Positions 28,566 to 37,321 of a stretch of 64,000 bases of DNA are shown one piece after another (position 1 is the stretch's first letter; each line of letters begins with the position of its first letter). Made by a program: the position numbers and the translations under genes. The notes beneath the pieces were generated by a model. It ran no database searches. It had not been told where the DNA came from and was given only the letters and a program-made list of their open reading frames with translations. The DNA is from Photobacterium angustum (GTDB lineage Bacteria > Pseudomonadota > Gammaproteobacteria > Enterobacterales > Vibrionaceae): the NCBI RefSeq assembly GCF_002954615.1, contig NZ_MSCJ01000003.1:868001-932000 (forward strand), given 5' to 3'.

Positions 28566-28813
28566 GTCTTGTTGCAAGATGTTTTTGGAACGAGTTACGC
28601 TCAGTATGTTAGTTGCTAAATAGACTTTAAACAAAGCTGATTCAATTTTGAACAATTATCACGATCAAATAAACATCAATATTGTTGAAATGGTTATATT
28701 TTTACACTGAATTGTCAGGATTGTGCAAAAAATTAGAGTTTTGCTAATATTTTCAATGCTTTCCACTTGAAAAGCATTAAACTGCGTCCACTTATGCCTT
28801 TAGGATTGATTTA

Positions 28814-29050
28814 GTGGTCACCTTTTTTATACACAATATAGGTGTTGAGAGTGTAGTTCTATTGCTTCTCGCTGTTATTTTATTGTTTTATTCAATGCAA
28901 AAAGAAAACATTTGGTTAAGCCGTTTAGCGCTTATATTAATGGTTTGCGGTGGGGTTGCTTTGATGAATAAACAATACCAAGAGTATCAGTCATTTTCTG
29001 AACAATTAAATATAAAGCATGATCACAGTGGCTTTGTTGATATTCCATAA
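28814..29050 (+). CDS. Small membrane protein (unknown)
   Basis: 78 residues with a GTG start and AGGA upstream. One or two hydrophobic helices (VESVVLLLLAVILLFYS and LSRLALILMVCGGVALM) are followed by a polar C-terminus. It is convergent with modE, whose stop lies 5 bp away. No family is recognised. The coherent two-helix pattern supports a real gene. Confidence 0.45.
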   Translation: MVTFFIHNIGVESVVLLLLAVILLFYSMQKENIWLSRLALILMVCGGVALMNKQYQEYQSFSEQLNIKHDHSGFVDIP

Positions 29051-29055
29051 GCGTG

Positions 29056-29856
29056 TTAGCACATTGTTGCGATCGTGACTTGGTTTGACTTAAAGAGGGC
29101 ATAGATAGACATACCGACACGGAGGTTTTCTTCTATCAGATCTTGATTGTCCACTAATGCACAGACTGTAATATCATTATTTAATGCGATGGTAACCTCG
29201 GTTGATTTCATATCTTGTTGAATCGACGTTATCGTGCCTAATAATTGGTTATCAAAGCGATCACGCTTTCCGTGGATCATATTTTCTTCACTACAAACTG
29301 TAATCGCTGGGCCTTTAATCAGAGCGACGACATCTTTGTTTTTTTCCAATTGAAGTTTTACCGTACTGCCATGGGTGATCGTGGCATAGATATTATGCAT
29401 ATCGGTAATCGTAATTGTAACGCGATCATGCAGGCTATGATGTTCGATAGAACTAATGTGTCCAAAGAATTGATTTCTCGCACTTGTCTGTAATGAAAAA
29501 CGAGACATGACACCCAACAAGCTATCTAATGGCGCGCTTTCATCATTTAAGGCTTTTAAGCCCATATCTTGAATTTGATTTAGCAGTTCATACATTTGCA
29601 CTAAACGTAAACCAAATCGCGTGAGCTCCGCACCACCGCCACCTTTTCCCCCTTTTTCACTTGTTACAAGTGCAGAGCCAGCAAGAATATTCATATCCTT
29701 AACGGCATCAAAAGCGGCTTTATAACTAATACCTGCAAGTTTTGCTCCTTTGCTTATCGAACCTGTTTGGTGGATGGCATTGAGTAGAGCAATACGACGA
29801 GGATTGGCGAAAATCTTATTTTCAATAAGAAGAGTAGAGATGGCTGTAAGGTTCAT
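29056..29856 (-). CDS. modE: Molybdate-responsive regulator ModE
   Basis: 266 residues. It has the ModE-type winged helix (RIALLNAIHQTGSISKGAKLAGISYKAAFDAVKDM) including the signature glycine-rich wing (SEKGGKGGGGAELT), then two MOP/TOBE domains (about 125-190 and 200-262) for molybdate. In E. coli it represses modABC; no molybdate transport genes are in this window, so the gene stands alone here. Confidence 0.9.
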   Translation of the reverse strand: MNLTAISTLLIENKIFANPRRIALLNAIHQTGSISKGAKLAGISYKAAFDAVKDMNILAGSALVTSEKGGKGGGGAELTRFGLRLVQMYELLNQIQDMGLKALNDESAPLDSLLGVMSRFSLQTSARNQFFGHISSIEHHSLHDRVTITITDMHNIYATITHGSTVKLQLEKNKDVVALIKGPAITVCSEENMIHGKRDRFDNQLLGTITSIQQDMKSTEVTIALNNDITVCALVDNQDLIEENLRVGMSIYALFKSNQVTIATMC

Positions 29857-30022
29857 AACGGTAATTTGATCTTATATTTTTTTCTATCTTAACGCAGTTT
29901 ACCCTGTAGGTATAATTTAAATATATAAGTAACCTTTTGTATTTATTATGATATTACTGTTTTATGTACAGTGAAGTTATTGAATAATCAAAGATTAGCT
30001 ATAACGTTGTTGGTTTTTTAAA

Positions 30023-30055
30023 CTGTCTGTACCCACAATGAGTGAGTACAGACAG
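30023..30055 (-). terminator. Hairpin downstream of the FMN dehydrogenase gene
   Basis: A perfect 10-bp inverted repeat (CTGTCTGTAC / GTACAGACAG) with a 13-nt loop just after the stop on the minus strand. The following T-run is short, so it may be a weak terminator or an mRNA-end stabiliser. Confidence 0.55.
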
Positions 30056-30059
30056 AGTA

Positions 30060-31229
30060 CTAATCCAACGTAAAAGGATTACGTTTTGCAATATGATCAG
30101 TAAGGTTACTGACTGATTCACAGCAACATTGTTCCATCACTTGCTGTAGTTGTTTTTTCAACATATTAATAGTGTGGTGACCACCGTTATGACCCAAGGC
30201 ACCTACACCATACATAAAACTACGACCAAGAAAGGCAAACTCAATTCCTGTTGAGAGTGTACGAGCAATATCAGCCCCGTCACGAATACCACTGTCCATC
30301 ATAATCGTAATTTGACCTTTGCATTTATCCATTATTTCAATGGACTTACTGATAGTAGAAGGTCCTGAATCTAATTGTCGGCCACCATGGTTTGAGATAA
30401 TGATGCCATCTAAACCAAGCGCAATGGCTTTTTGACTATCTTCAACCGTTGATAAGCCTTTTAATACCAGATTACCTTTCCACTTATCACGTAAACGTGC
30501 GACTTTATCTTCACTTAAGCGACCATTAAAGGTTTTATCCATGAATAAAGCGAGATGGTGCATGTCCATCGAGCCTGACATATATTTAGATAAAGTTTCG
30601 AACTGAGGCTGTCCTTTTTTCAACGTGGCTAATGCCCACTTTGGTGACAACATTATTTCGATAATGTTTTGCCATGTCATTTTAGGCGGCATAGCTAAAC
30701 CATTACGAATTTCTTTAGGGCGATAAGCAAAAGTAGGAACATCAGAAAGTAATACTAATGTTTTGATTCCAGCGTCTTCACAGCGTTTAAGTAAGTCATC
30801 TGTAATCTTGTCATCAACAGGGTGATAGAGCTGGAACCATGCTTTACCTTCTGTGATATCGGCAATCTTCTCAATCGGAGAGGTTGAAACAGTACTAAGA
30901 ATAAAAGGTACATTTTGCTCAAAAGCGGCTTGTGCCAATATTTCAGGCGCATTTGGCCAAATCAAACCTTGTAAACCCACAGGGCTGATACCAAATGGCG
31001 CATCATACGTTTCGCCAAACAGAGTTGTTTTTAAAGAAATCGAATTGTAATCACGAAGATAATAGGGGATTAGCTCAATTTGGCGAATATCATGAGTATT
31101 ACGTTTGAGTCCCATTTCAATGTTGCAGCCACCATCGACATATTCAAAGGCAAACTTAGGTAAGTTGAATTTCGCTTTACGGCGAAGGTACTCAACATCA
31201 GGGTAATGGGTATTAAAATAATCCTTCAT
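30060..31229 (-). CDS. FMN-dependent alpha-hydroxyacid dehydrogenase (L-lactate dehydrogenase family)
   Basis: 389 residues from ATG 31229; the longer frame to 31271 has no better ribosome site. The TIM-barrel family motifs are present: FAFEYVDGG near the N-terminus, ISPVGLQGLIWP, the FMN-binding VLKGLSTVEDSQKAI, and the catalytic SNHGGRQLDSGPST with the proton-abstracting His, followed by MMDSGIRDGADIART. Substrates in this family are L-lactate, glycolate or mandelate; which one cannot be decided here. The usual lldP/lldR partners are missing. Confidence 0.87.
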   Translation of the reverse strand: MKDYFNTHYPDVEYLRRKAKFNLPKFAFEYVDGGCNIEMGLKRNTHDIRQIELIPYYLRDYNSISLKTTLFGETYDAPFGISPVGLQGLIWPNAPEILAQAAFEQNVPFILSTVSTSPIEKIADITEGKAWFQLYHPVDDKITDDLLKRCEDAGIKTLVLLSDVPTFAYRPKEIRNGLAMPPKMTWQNIIEIMLSPKWALATLKKGQPQFETLSKYMSGSMDMHHLALFMDKTFNGRLSEDKVARLRDKWKGNLVLKGLSTVEDSQKAIALGLDGIIISNHGGRQLDSGPSTISKSIEIMDKCKGQITIMMDSGIRDGADIARTLSTGIEFAFLGRSFMYGVGALGHNGGHHTINMLKKQLQQVMEQCCCESVSNLTDHIAKRNPFTLD

Positions 31230-31617
31230 TTTTATTATCTCATTTTGACAAGTGCAAATAACATAGATCAATTGAATTGATTATGAACGTGATATTTACA
31301 ATATCTAAAAAACAAAAAATGGAATAAATAAAAATAGTTAACAAAGAAAAGATCAGCTTATTTATTATCGTGAATAGGTTACTCAGTAATGCTGATCAAA
31401 AGGTTATGCTACCGACCTTAAGCATTGGGGTATATATGCTAAAAGCAATGTTTAATAAGCACGGAAACCAATTAATCGATGTTGTAAAAAGCGATGCATT
31501 ACGTGTCTAATTAATTGCCTAAACATTAGCTAAAATAAAAACCTTGTTAATTACAGACTTATTTTAAATAAAATAGTAAGGACAAGGTTTTATTTGTGCT
31601 TCATCATTAGAGAACCA
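31230..31617. other. Intergenic region with one candidate micro-ORF
   Basis: 388 bp. The only noteworthy items are a terminator at 31537-31591 and an ATG frame of 24 codons at 31436-31510 with a weak GGGG upstream. I see no support for calling the latter a gene. Confidence 0.35.
31537..31591 (-). terminator. Terminator downstream of the zinc-finger-like gene
   Basis: AAAACCTTGT pairs with ACAAGGTTTT, leaving a T-run on the minus strand; an AT-rich inner hairpin lies within the loop. Confidence 0.65.
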
Positions 31618-32004
31618 TCAATCAATGGTTTCAAAGTAGAATTTGTAGTCGCGAACTCCGTCGATTTGAACGCCTTTCTCTCTTAATTCCAGAAACTGTT
31701 TGAGTTTAATTGTTCTAAAATCCATTGCTTTAAGCGCAAGAATGATTCGTAGCTCATCCATTGATCTTGATTTAGCTTCAGAGCTACACGTACCGCAAAC
31801 AACATGCGTTTTTTGTTTAAAGCCTACCTTATTCAGCCAGTTTAGTTCTTTGGGATCTTTACAAGTGCCACAAAAGTAACAGCAATTGTCTTGTTTTAGT
31901 GCGGCTTCTTCCCTTAATGCTTTAGGGCTAGGTGATGTAGTGGGTGAAGTCGCGCTATTTTTCTTATTACCGCTGAATGCAGAGAACTGAACGACATTAG
32001 ACAT
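31618..32004 (-). CDS. Small zinc-finger-like protein (unknown)
   Basis: 128 residues. A low-complexity Ser/Thr/Pro N-terminus (residues ~10-28) precedes a treble-clef-like cysteine set: CCYFCGTC near 41-48 and VVCGTCSSEAK near 69-79. This resembles a zinc ribbon or a degenerate HNH-type fold, but the His/Asn catalytic residues of HNH nucleases are not evident. It is a stand-alone gene. Cytoplasmic; function unknown. Confidence 0.65.
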   Translation of the reverse strand: MSNVVQFSAFSGNKKNSATSPTTSPSPKALREEAALKQDNCCYFCGTCKDPKELNWLNKVGFKQKTHVVCGTCSSEAKSRSMDELRIILALKAMDFRTIKLKQFLELREKGVQIDGVRDYKFYFETID

Positions 32005-32196
32005 TTTGATTGCTCTTACTCATTAAGGAAAATTTATTAAAATTGAACATGATTTTAATCTACCTGTATATCCTATTTCTTGTGCATTCAGTTAGTCAAA
32101 TATTCATAAAGTAACTAATGATGTTCAAAGTACTGTCATCGCAATGAAGAAGCAAGATAGAGAATACTGATTCACTTTTTGAACACAGTTCAGTGC

Positions 32197-32415
32197 TTAT
32201 ATCAAGATAAGGATACGTGGCGCGTAAACCACACAGTTCCCGAAAATGTTGTTTAAAATCTTTTTGGTTAATGTATAGGGCGATTTATCAAGTGGATACA
32301 TAATGCGAGGCAACGCACGACTATAAACATCAATCGTTGCAGGGTGTTTACCATACAATACGAGATAGGTAAGTTGTTGTTCATAAAATACGCTGAGTGA
32401 TATTGTTACTTCCAC
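32197..32415 (-). pseudogene. Remnant of a tyrosine-recombinase N-terminal (SAM-like) domain
   Basis: 72 residues. The stretch YGKHPATIDVYSRALPRI...LDKSPYTLTKKILNNIF has the layout of the core-binding domain of phage or IS91-associated integrases (a first helix, 'T-x-x-x-Y-x-R-x-L', then 'S-P-x-x-L-T'). A shifted frame just beyond (FKQHFREL) seems to continue it. No catalytic domain follows, so this is a decayed fragment of a mobile element. Confidence 0.5.
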
Positions 32416-32458
32416 TATTACTCGCCATTTAGTAAGGCGTTAAATCAAAGGATGGTTT

Positions 32459-33073
32459 ATGTCTATAGCAACGGGTATTGCACTATTTCTTGCTATGCTT
32501 CTATCTGCCGCTATTCCGGGACCAAGTGTGCTCGCTGTTATATCGAGATCTCTTACTTATGGTTGGAAACAAGGCTTATTAGTTGTGCTCGGAGTGGTAC
32601 TGGCTGATTACATCTTTATCTTTCTAGCTTTGTCGGGTCTATCTGTGGTTGCAAACGTTATGGGTGAGTTTGCGATAGTCATAAAATATGTAGGAATTAC
32701 CTATCTCTTTTGGTTGGCTTATGTCACATGGACTTCTGATGTTTCTATAACATCAACACAAGTTCCTGATAAAGGGATAAAAACTTCAAGTGTGGCTGTT
32801 GGTATGTTAATGACTTTATCAAACCCCAAAGCGATATTGTTTTATATGGGGTTCTTTCCCGCGTTTATAGATCTACAGTCAACTTCACTGTCAGACGTTA
32901 TTATTATTTTTATGATTTCGACGATATCTGTCGGTGGGGCACTAAGTATCTATGCTTGTATTACGTCAAGGGTAAGTTTTGTATTTGAGGGAAAGAAAGT
33001 GAAGAAGTTACTTAACAAGTTCTCTGGTGGTTTTTTAGCTGCCTGTGGGGTTTTGTTAGCAACCAAGGCTTAA
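32459..33073 (+). CDS. LysE/RhtB family amino-acid exporter
   Basis: 204 residues and about six membrane helices. It has the RhtB family's PGPSVLAVISRSLTYGWKQGL motif in helix 1-2 and the NPKAILFYMGFFPAF motif mid-protein. It probably exports a neutral amino acid or homoserine lactone-like compound. It starts 43 bp from the divergent integrase remnant, with AAAGGA upstream. Confidence 0.87.
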   Translation: MSIATGIALFLAMLLSAAIPGPSVLAVISRSLTYGWKQGLLVVLGVVLADYIFIFLALSGLSVVANVMGEFAIVIKYVGITYLFWLAYVTWTSDVSITSTQVPDKGIKTSSVAVGMLMTLSNPKAILFYMGFFPAFIDLQSTSLSDVIIIFMISTISVGGALSIYACITSRVSFVFEGKKVKKLLNKFSGGFLAACGVLLATKA

Positions 33074-33229
33074 AGTAGCGGACACCTATCTAACATGTTT
33101 GAAGTCCAAAAGATCTTAAGTAAGTAATCAGTGTCAATAGCATTAAGAGTTACGCTATAAGTAAGCACTACAAAGCTGATAGGTTAGGGGTAAGGCTAAT
33201 ATTTATTGTTAGATAAAATAAAACCTTGC

Positions 33230-33272
33230 GTCTGAATAACTTATTTGACAAGTAAACAGTCGCAAGGCTTTA
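33230..33272 (-). terminator. Terminator downstream of pmbA
   Basis: CCTTGCG pairs with CGCAAGG just beyond the pmbA stop, and the minus strand carries a TTTTA tail. Confidence 0.6.
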
Positions 33273-33281
33273 TCGGTTTAT

Positions 33282-34625
33282 TTACTTACCAGCAATATTT
33301 AGGCGAGCAAAACGGATTTTTGGCGCATAGAAGCTTCGATTGTAATCGTATTCTAATACATTACTTACCGCGTCTATTTCTTTGAGCATTTGGTAGAAGT
33401 TACCTGCTACCGTAATACCACGTACTGCTTGAATACGTTGACCATCACGGCATAAGAAACCACTTGCACCAAATGAGAAATCACCACTGATAGCATCTGC
33501 GCCAGAATGAACGCCTTGCAATTCAACAAGCTCTACATATTCACCACTTGTTGTATCATCAACGCTACTTGCGCCAACTGAAATAACTGTGTGACGAGAG
33601 CCAACACCTAATCCACCTTTTGCGGAGCGTGATGCATTTGCGGTGTTTTCGATCCCGAAGTAACTCGCAGTGTGGCTATTGTGCAGTAAGCTATTTAGTT
33701 GACCTTCACCTACTAGAACAGTATCGCGAGTGGCAAAACCTTCGCTATCAAAGGCTTTAATAGAAAAACCGCCTTCAATATAAGCTTTGTCAGTGATGGT
33801 AATAAGTGGACTCGCCACTTGGCTACCAATCGCATCACGCCAAGGGTTAATGCCTTTCATTGCAGCTTGACCAGAAGTACACATTCCAAATGCACCGAAT
33901 AAGCTACTAAGTGAGCTTAGGGTGAAAATGACAGGGTATTGTTTGGTAGCGATAGGTGAACCATCGAGTAGGGCTTTTGCCATGTCATAGCCATAGTTAA
34001 TACAGAAGTGAGCATCTAACTCACTGAACTTACGACCTGATGACATACCGCCATGCATCGCTTGCTTGCCGTCTTTTTCAATTAAGCTGTAAGCGTAACA
34101 GTAGGTCGAACGCTCACTGTGATGGCAAAGTGTACCTTGAGTATTCGCTAAAATCACATGGGCATCTGACTCAGCAAAGCCATTGTATGGGGCACTTTTA
34201 GCGTCAGGCTTGCTTACTACACCTTGCTCTAGTGATAGGGCGAGAGCGATCTTTTGGTCTACATCGCCATCATCATTTTGGTAAATCTCGTTTAAATCTG
34301 TGCTGATTTTGCTATCAATACAGCTAATAGTTTGATGTGAATCTTGCTGTGAATATTCGGCGTTCAATAGCGCGTTATCAACCATTAGATCAAGGCTCGT
34401 TGGATCTAATGACTCAGAATAGCTGGTGGCAATACGCTGATCTTTTACCACGCGGACGCCAATCACTTGTCCTGACGTTACCTTGTATTCATCGAGATCG
34501 CCATTATTGGCTTTAAGCGAGAAGTTATTGCTGCGATTAGCAATCACATCGGCACTCGCGCCTTTTTGAGTTACACGCTCAAGCACATGGTCGATGGCTT
34601 GCTGTAATTTATTTTGATCAGCCAT
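33282..34625 (-). CDS. pmbA: TldE/PmbA-like subunit of a TldD-TldE protease
   Basis: 447 residues, close to E. coli PmbA (450). It lacks the HExxxH zinc site of TldD and carries family blocks such as NNFSLKANNGDLDEY and VLVGEGQLNSLLHNSHTASYFG. It pairs with TldD to form the heterodimeric protease that trims unfolded or modified peptides (for example microcin precursors). Its start codon overlaps the tldD stop by one base, so the two are translationally coupled. Confidence 0.88.
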   Translation of the reverse strand: MADQNKLQQAIDHVLERVTQKGASADVIANRSNNFSLKANNGDLDEYKVTSGQVIGVRVVKDQRIATSYSESLDPTSLDLMVDNALLNAEYSQQDSHQTISCIDSKISTDLNEIYQNDDGDVDQKIALALSLEQGVVSKPDAKSAPYNGFAESDAHVILANTQGTLCHHSERSTYCYAYSLIEKDGKQAMHGGMSSGRKFSELDAHFCINYGYDMAKALLDGSPIATKQYPVIFTLSSLSSLFGAFGMCTSGQAAMKGINPWRDAIGSQVASPLITITDKAYIEGGFSIKAFDSEGFATRDTVLVGEGQLNSLLHNSHTASYFGIENTANASRSAKGGLGVGSRHTVISVGASSVDDTTSGEYVELVELQGVHSGADAISGDFSFGASGFLCRDGQRIQAVRGITVAGNFYQMLKEIDAVSNVLEYDYNRSFYAPKIRFARLNIAGK

Positions 34626-36010
34626 TAGTTACCACCTCCCACAAGAATATTATCAACTTTCAATGCAGCTTGACCCACAGTTGTCGGTACTGAACCACTG
34701 ACAGAACCACACATACCTGCCGCAAGGGCAAAATCATTACCAACCATGCTGATTTCTTTTAATACTTTAGGCCCCGTACTAATTAAAGTTGCAGATTTTA
34801 AAGGTTTAGTGATTTTTCCGTTTTCAACAAGATAGGCTTCCTGCACTGCAAAGTTAAACTCGCCTGTACCGGGTTGAACTGAACCCCCACCCATTTTCTT
34901 AGCGTAAATACCGCGCTCAACACCCGCTAGCATATCGTCAAGACTGCTATCGCCGGGTTCGATAAAGGTATTACGCATACGTGAAGTTGGCGCAAATTTA
35001 TATGATTGACGACGACCAGAGCCTGTACGAGCAAAGCCTGTTTTCATGCCGCCCATGCGATCAACCATAAAGCTAGTAAGTTTACCGTCTTTAATAAGCT
35101 GAGTGCGTTGGGTTTCCATGCCTTCATCATCAATATTGATAGAGCCCCATTCGTTTACCATAGTGCCATCATCCACTGCGTTCACGACTGAATTGGCAAT
35201 GGTTTCGCCCATTTTATCGTAGAAAACAGAGGCTTTTTTCGCAACAGAGGTGGTTTCAAGCAAGTGACCACATGCTTCGTGGAAGATTACTCCACCGAAA
35301 CCATTACCGATGATCACTGGCATTTCGCCTGATGGACAAGCATCAGCAAACAGTTTAACCATCGCTTGTTTAGCCACATCTTGACCTAACTGCTCAGGAT
35401 TGACCTTGCTATTAAATTCCCAACCTGTGAATGCGCCCGGTGCTTCATAGCCAGTGGATTGTTCGCTACCATTTTGCGCGACGGCATTAGCAGAAATACG
35501 GGTGTAGTGGCGAGTATCACCAATGTGTAAACCTTCAGAGTTGAAGATTTCAATCTGTTGTTCACGTTGACCAATATTACCGATGAATTGACTGATCTTT
35601 TCATTTTCAGCACGAGCAGCTTCATCTGCTTGGCGTAAAAACGCAATTTTTGCTGTCATGTTAGTGTCTTGGCTTAATGGTAATTGGCAACTGTGTTTAT
35701 TGGTAAAACGGTTTAAATTCAAACTACCAGCAGATAAAATTTGTTCACGTTTATCTTTTGCTGCCAGTAGGCTAGTAACGCGTTTCAATTCTTCTTCGTC
35801 TGTACTGTTGGTGTAGCCGTACAGAACTTTAAAACCGAAAAATAGACGAATACCGATACCAAAATCGATCCCTGAGTTGATTTTATCGATCTCACCTGAG
35901 ATTAACTGTACAGAGTTAGATTGGTGATGTTCAACAAAGAGTTCGGCAAAATCGGCACCTAAAAATAGCGCATGATCGATGACTGCTTTAGCAGTGCTAG
36001 GGTTTAGCAT
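34625..36010 (-). CDS. tldD: TldD-like zinc metalloprotease subunit
   Basis: 461 residues. The zinc motif HEACGH (H244, E245, H249) and the third ligand Cys in GMCGS (C434) are intact, so it should be active. It is distinctly shorter at the N-terminus than E. coli TldD (481). Being immediately followed by pmbA, it forms a dedicated TldD/TldE operon rather than the separated pair of E. coli. A COG0523 metallochaperone gene lies 126 bp upstream on the same strand. Confidence 0.88.
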   Translation of the reverse strand: MLNPSTAKAVIDHALFLGADFAELFVEHHQSNSVQLISGEIDKINSGIDFGIGIRLFFGFKVLYGYTNSTDEEELKRVTSLLAAKDKREQILSAGSLNLNRFTNKHSCQLPLSQDTNMTAKIAFLRQADEAARAENEKISQFIGNIGQREQQIEIFNSEGLHIGDTRHYTRISANAVAQNGSEQSTGYEAPGAFTGWEFNSKVNPEQLGQDVAKQAMVKLFADACPSGEMPVIIGNGFGGVIFHEACGHLLETTSVAKKASVFYDKMGETIANSVVNAVDDGTMVNEWGSINIDDEGMETQRTQLIKDGKLTSFMVDRMGGMKTGFARTGSGRRQSYKFAPTSRMRNTFIEPGDSSLDDMLAGVERGIYAKKMGGGSVQPGTGEFNFAVQEAYLVENGKITKPLKSATLISTGPKVLKEISMVGNDFALAAGMCGSVSGSVPTTVGQAALKVDNILVGGGN

Positions 36011-36136
36011 GTGTGCTCCCTTGTGTTTTTATGAGCTCTATTTAATAAACTAGCAGTTTTTTGTTATTTCTTCCTCTATTGGTGAAATAGGAAGAAACGA
36101 TTAAATACTGAGTTATCAGTGATTAACTGTAATACG

Positions 36137-37138
36137 TTAGTTGTTCTCATTTGAAGGCAAAATAATAGAGCGAAGAATTTGTTCAAGCTCATCCCACGGT
36201 AAAATTTCACTATCAATCACTTCAATGCGGGATTCAAAACCTTCGAGTGATAGTTCGTTAACGGAAACCACTTGATTTACAACATTAAAGGCAAAACAAC
36301 CATTTTCAGTATTCACGACAGCTTTTACACGGTTCGCATTTAAGCTTGAAAATAGACTGAAAAGCTTTGAAAATTCAAAATGTTGATCGGCGGCAAAGAA
36401 CCAACCACAACTGTGGAATCCTTGACCGTGGTTTTCTTTACGAATGAATTGCTGCCCTGGTAATAGCTCAATCTCTGGCTCTGGGGCGATATCATGGTGG
36501 TGATCATCGTGATGATGGTGATGGCTATGTTGTGCAGCACGATCAATACGTGGTATATCAAGCCACTCAAGTTCTAGCTTACCGAGTTCTACTTCACCGA
36601 TTAAAGCTTTTTTAGGTTCGGCTTGTTCAATTGCTGATTGGAAAGTGAAAAGATCGAAGTCATCACATTGGTCGATCTTGTTAGCAACGACAACGTCGGC
36701 AAGAGCAAGCTGATCTTGGAAGTTTTCATTATCAGTATAGAAACTATCAGCAAAGTGACGAGGGTCAACAAGGGTGATGGTGGCACGTAAATCGACGTAA
36801 TCTTCGTACACACCTGACGTTAATTTTTTAATCACTTCTTTTGGGTGACCTAATCCTGTTGGCTCTAACAGTAAGCGATCAGGTTTTTGCGCCAGTAGGG
36901 CATTAATACCGACAGACATGGGTAATCCAGCGACGCAGCACATGCAGCCACCAGGAACTTCTTTGATAATTGCGCCTTGTTGTTCGAGAATTGCGCCATC
37001 GACGCCAACATTGCCAAACTCATTGATAAGAATTGCCCATTTTTCATTTTCAGGTTTACGAGCAAGAAGAGAAAGAATAGCAGTTGTTTTACCAGCACCT
37101 AAAAAGCCAGTAATAATGTTAGTTGGAATACGTTTCAT
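36137..37138 (-). CDS. G3E (COG0523) GTPase, putative zinc metallochaperone
   Basis: 333 residues. It has Walker A GFLGAGKTT, the CxCC metal motif (C65, C67, C68 in GGCMCCV), the NKID guanine-specificity motif, a His-rich loop HSHHHHHDDHHHD (about 205-217) and a C-terminal CobW_C domain. By family it moves Zn(II), Co(II) or another metal to client proteins using GTP. A palindrome resembling a Zur site lies ~55 bp upstream. The adjacent TldD is a zinc enzyme. Confidence 0.9.
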   Translation of the reverse strand: MKRIPTNIITGFLGAGKTTAILSLLARKPENEKWAILINEFGNVGVDGAILEQQGAIIKEVPGGCMCCVAGLPMSVGINALLAQKPDRLLLEPTGLGHPKEVIKKLTSGVYEDYVDLRATITLVDPRHFADSFYTDNENFQDQLALADVVVANKIDQCDDFDLFTFQSAIEQAEPKKALIGEVELGKLELEWLDIPRIDRAAQHSHHHHHDDHHHDIAPEPEIELLPGQQFIRKENHGQGFHSCGWFFAADQHFEFSKLFSLFSSLNANRVKAVVNTENGCFAFNVVNQVVSVNELSLEGFESRIEVIDSEILPWDELEQILRSIILPSNENN

Positions 37139-37190
37139 GTTGTGCTGATCTCTATACGTCTACATTCTGTAATTTGTTTATTCTACCGTA

Positions 37191-37205
37191 TGTTACAGAG
37201 TAACG
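37191..37205. promoter_or_regulatory. Zur-box-like palindrome upstream of the COG0523 gene
   Basis: TGTTACAGAGTAACG: perfect GTTAC/GTAAC half-sites around AGA. It matches 10 of 15 positions of the gammaproteobacterial Zur motif TGTTATAATATAACA. Position and family favour Zur control, but the match is imperfect. Confidence 0.4.
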
Positions 37206-37268
37206 GTATCTCGCTGAAAAAAGCAAAAATGTGGATGTGTTGAGTCATTAATTTGTATAAAGATGAAT

Positions 37269-37292
37269 AGGAAGCCTAATGGTTGGCTTCCT
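37269..37292 (-). terminator. Hairpin after the HExxH lipoprotein gene
   Basis: AGGAAGCC / GGCTTCCT with an 8-nt loop, 30 bp past the lipoprotein stop. The T-run is poor, so termination is uncertain. Confidence 0.45.
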
Positions 37293-37321
37293 GATATTGT
37301 CTTTGAACGTGGGAGTTGAAA

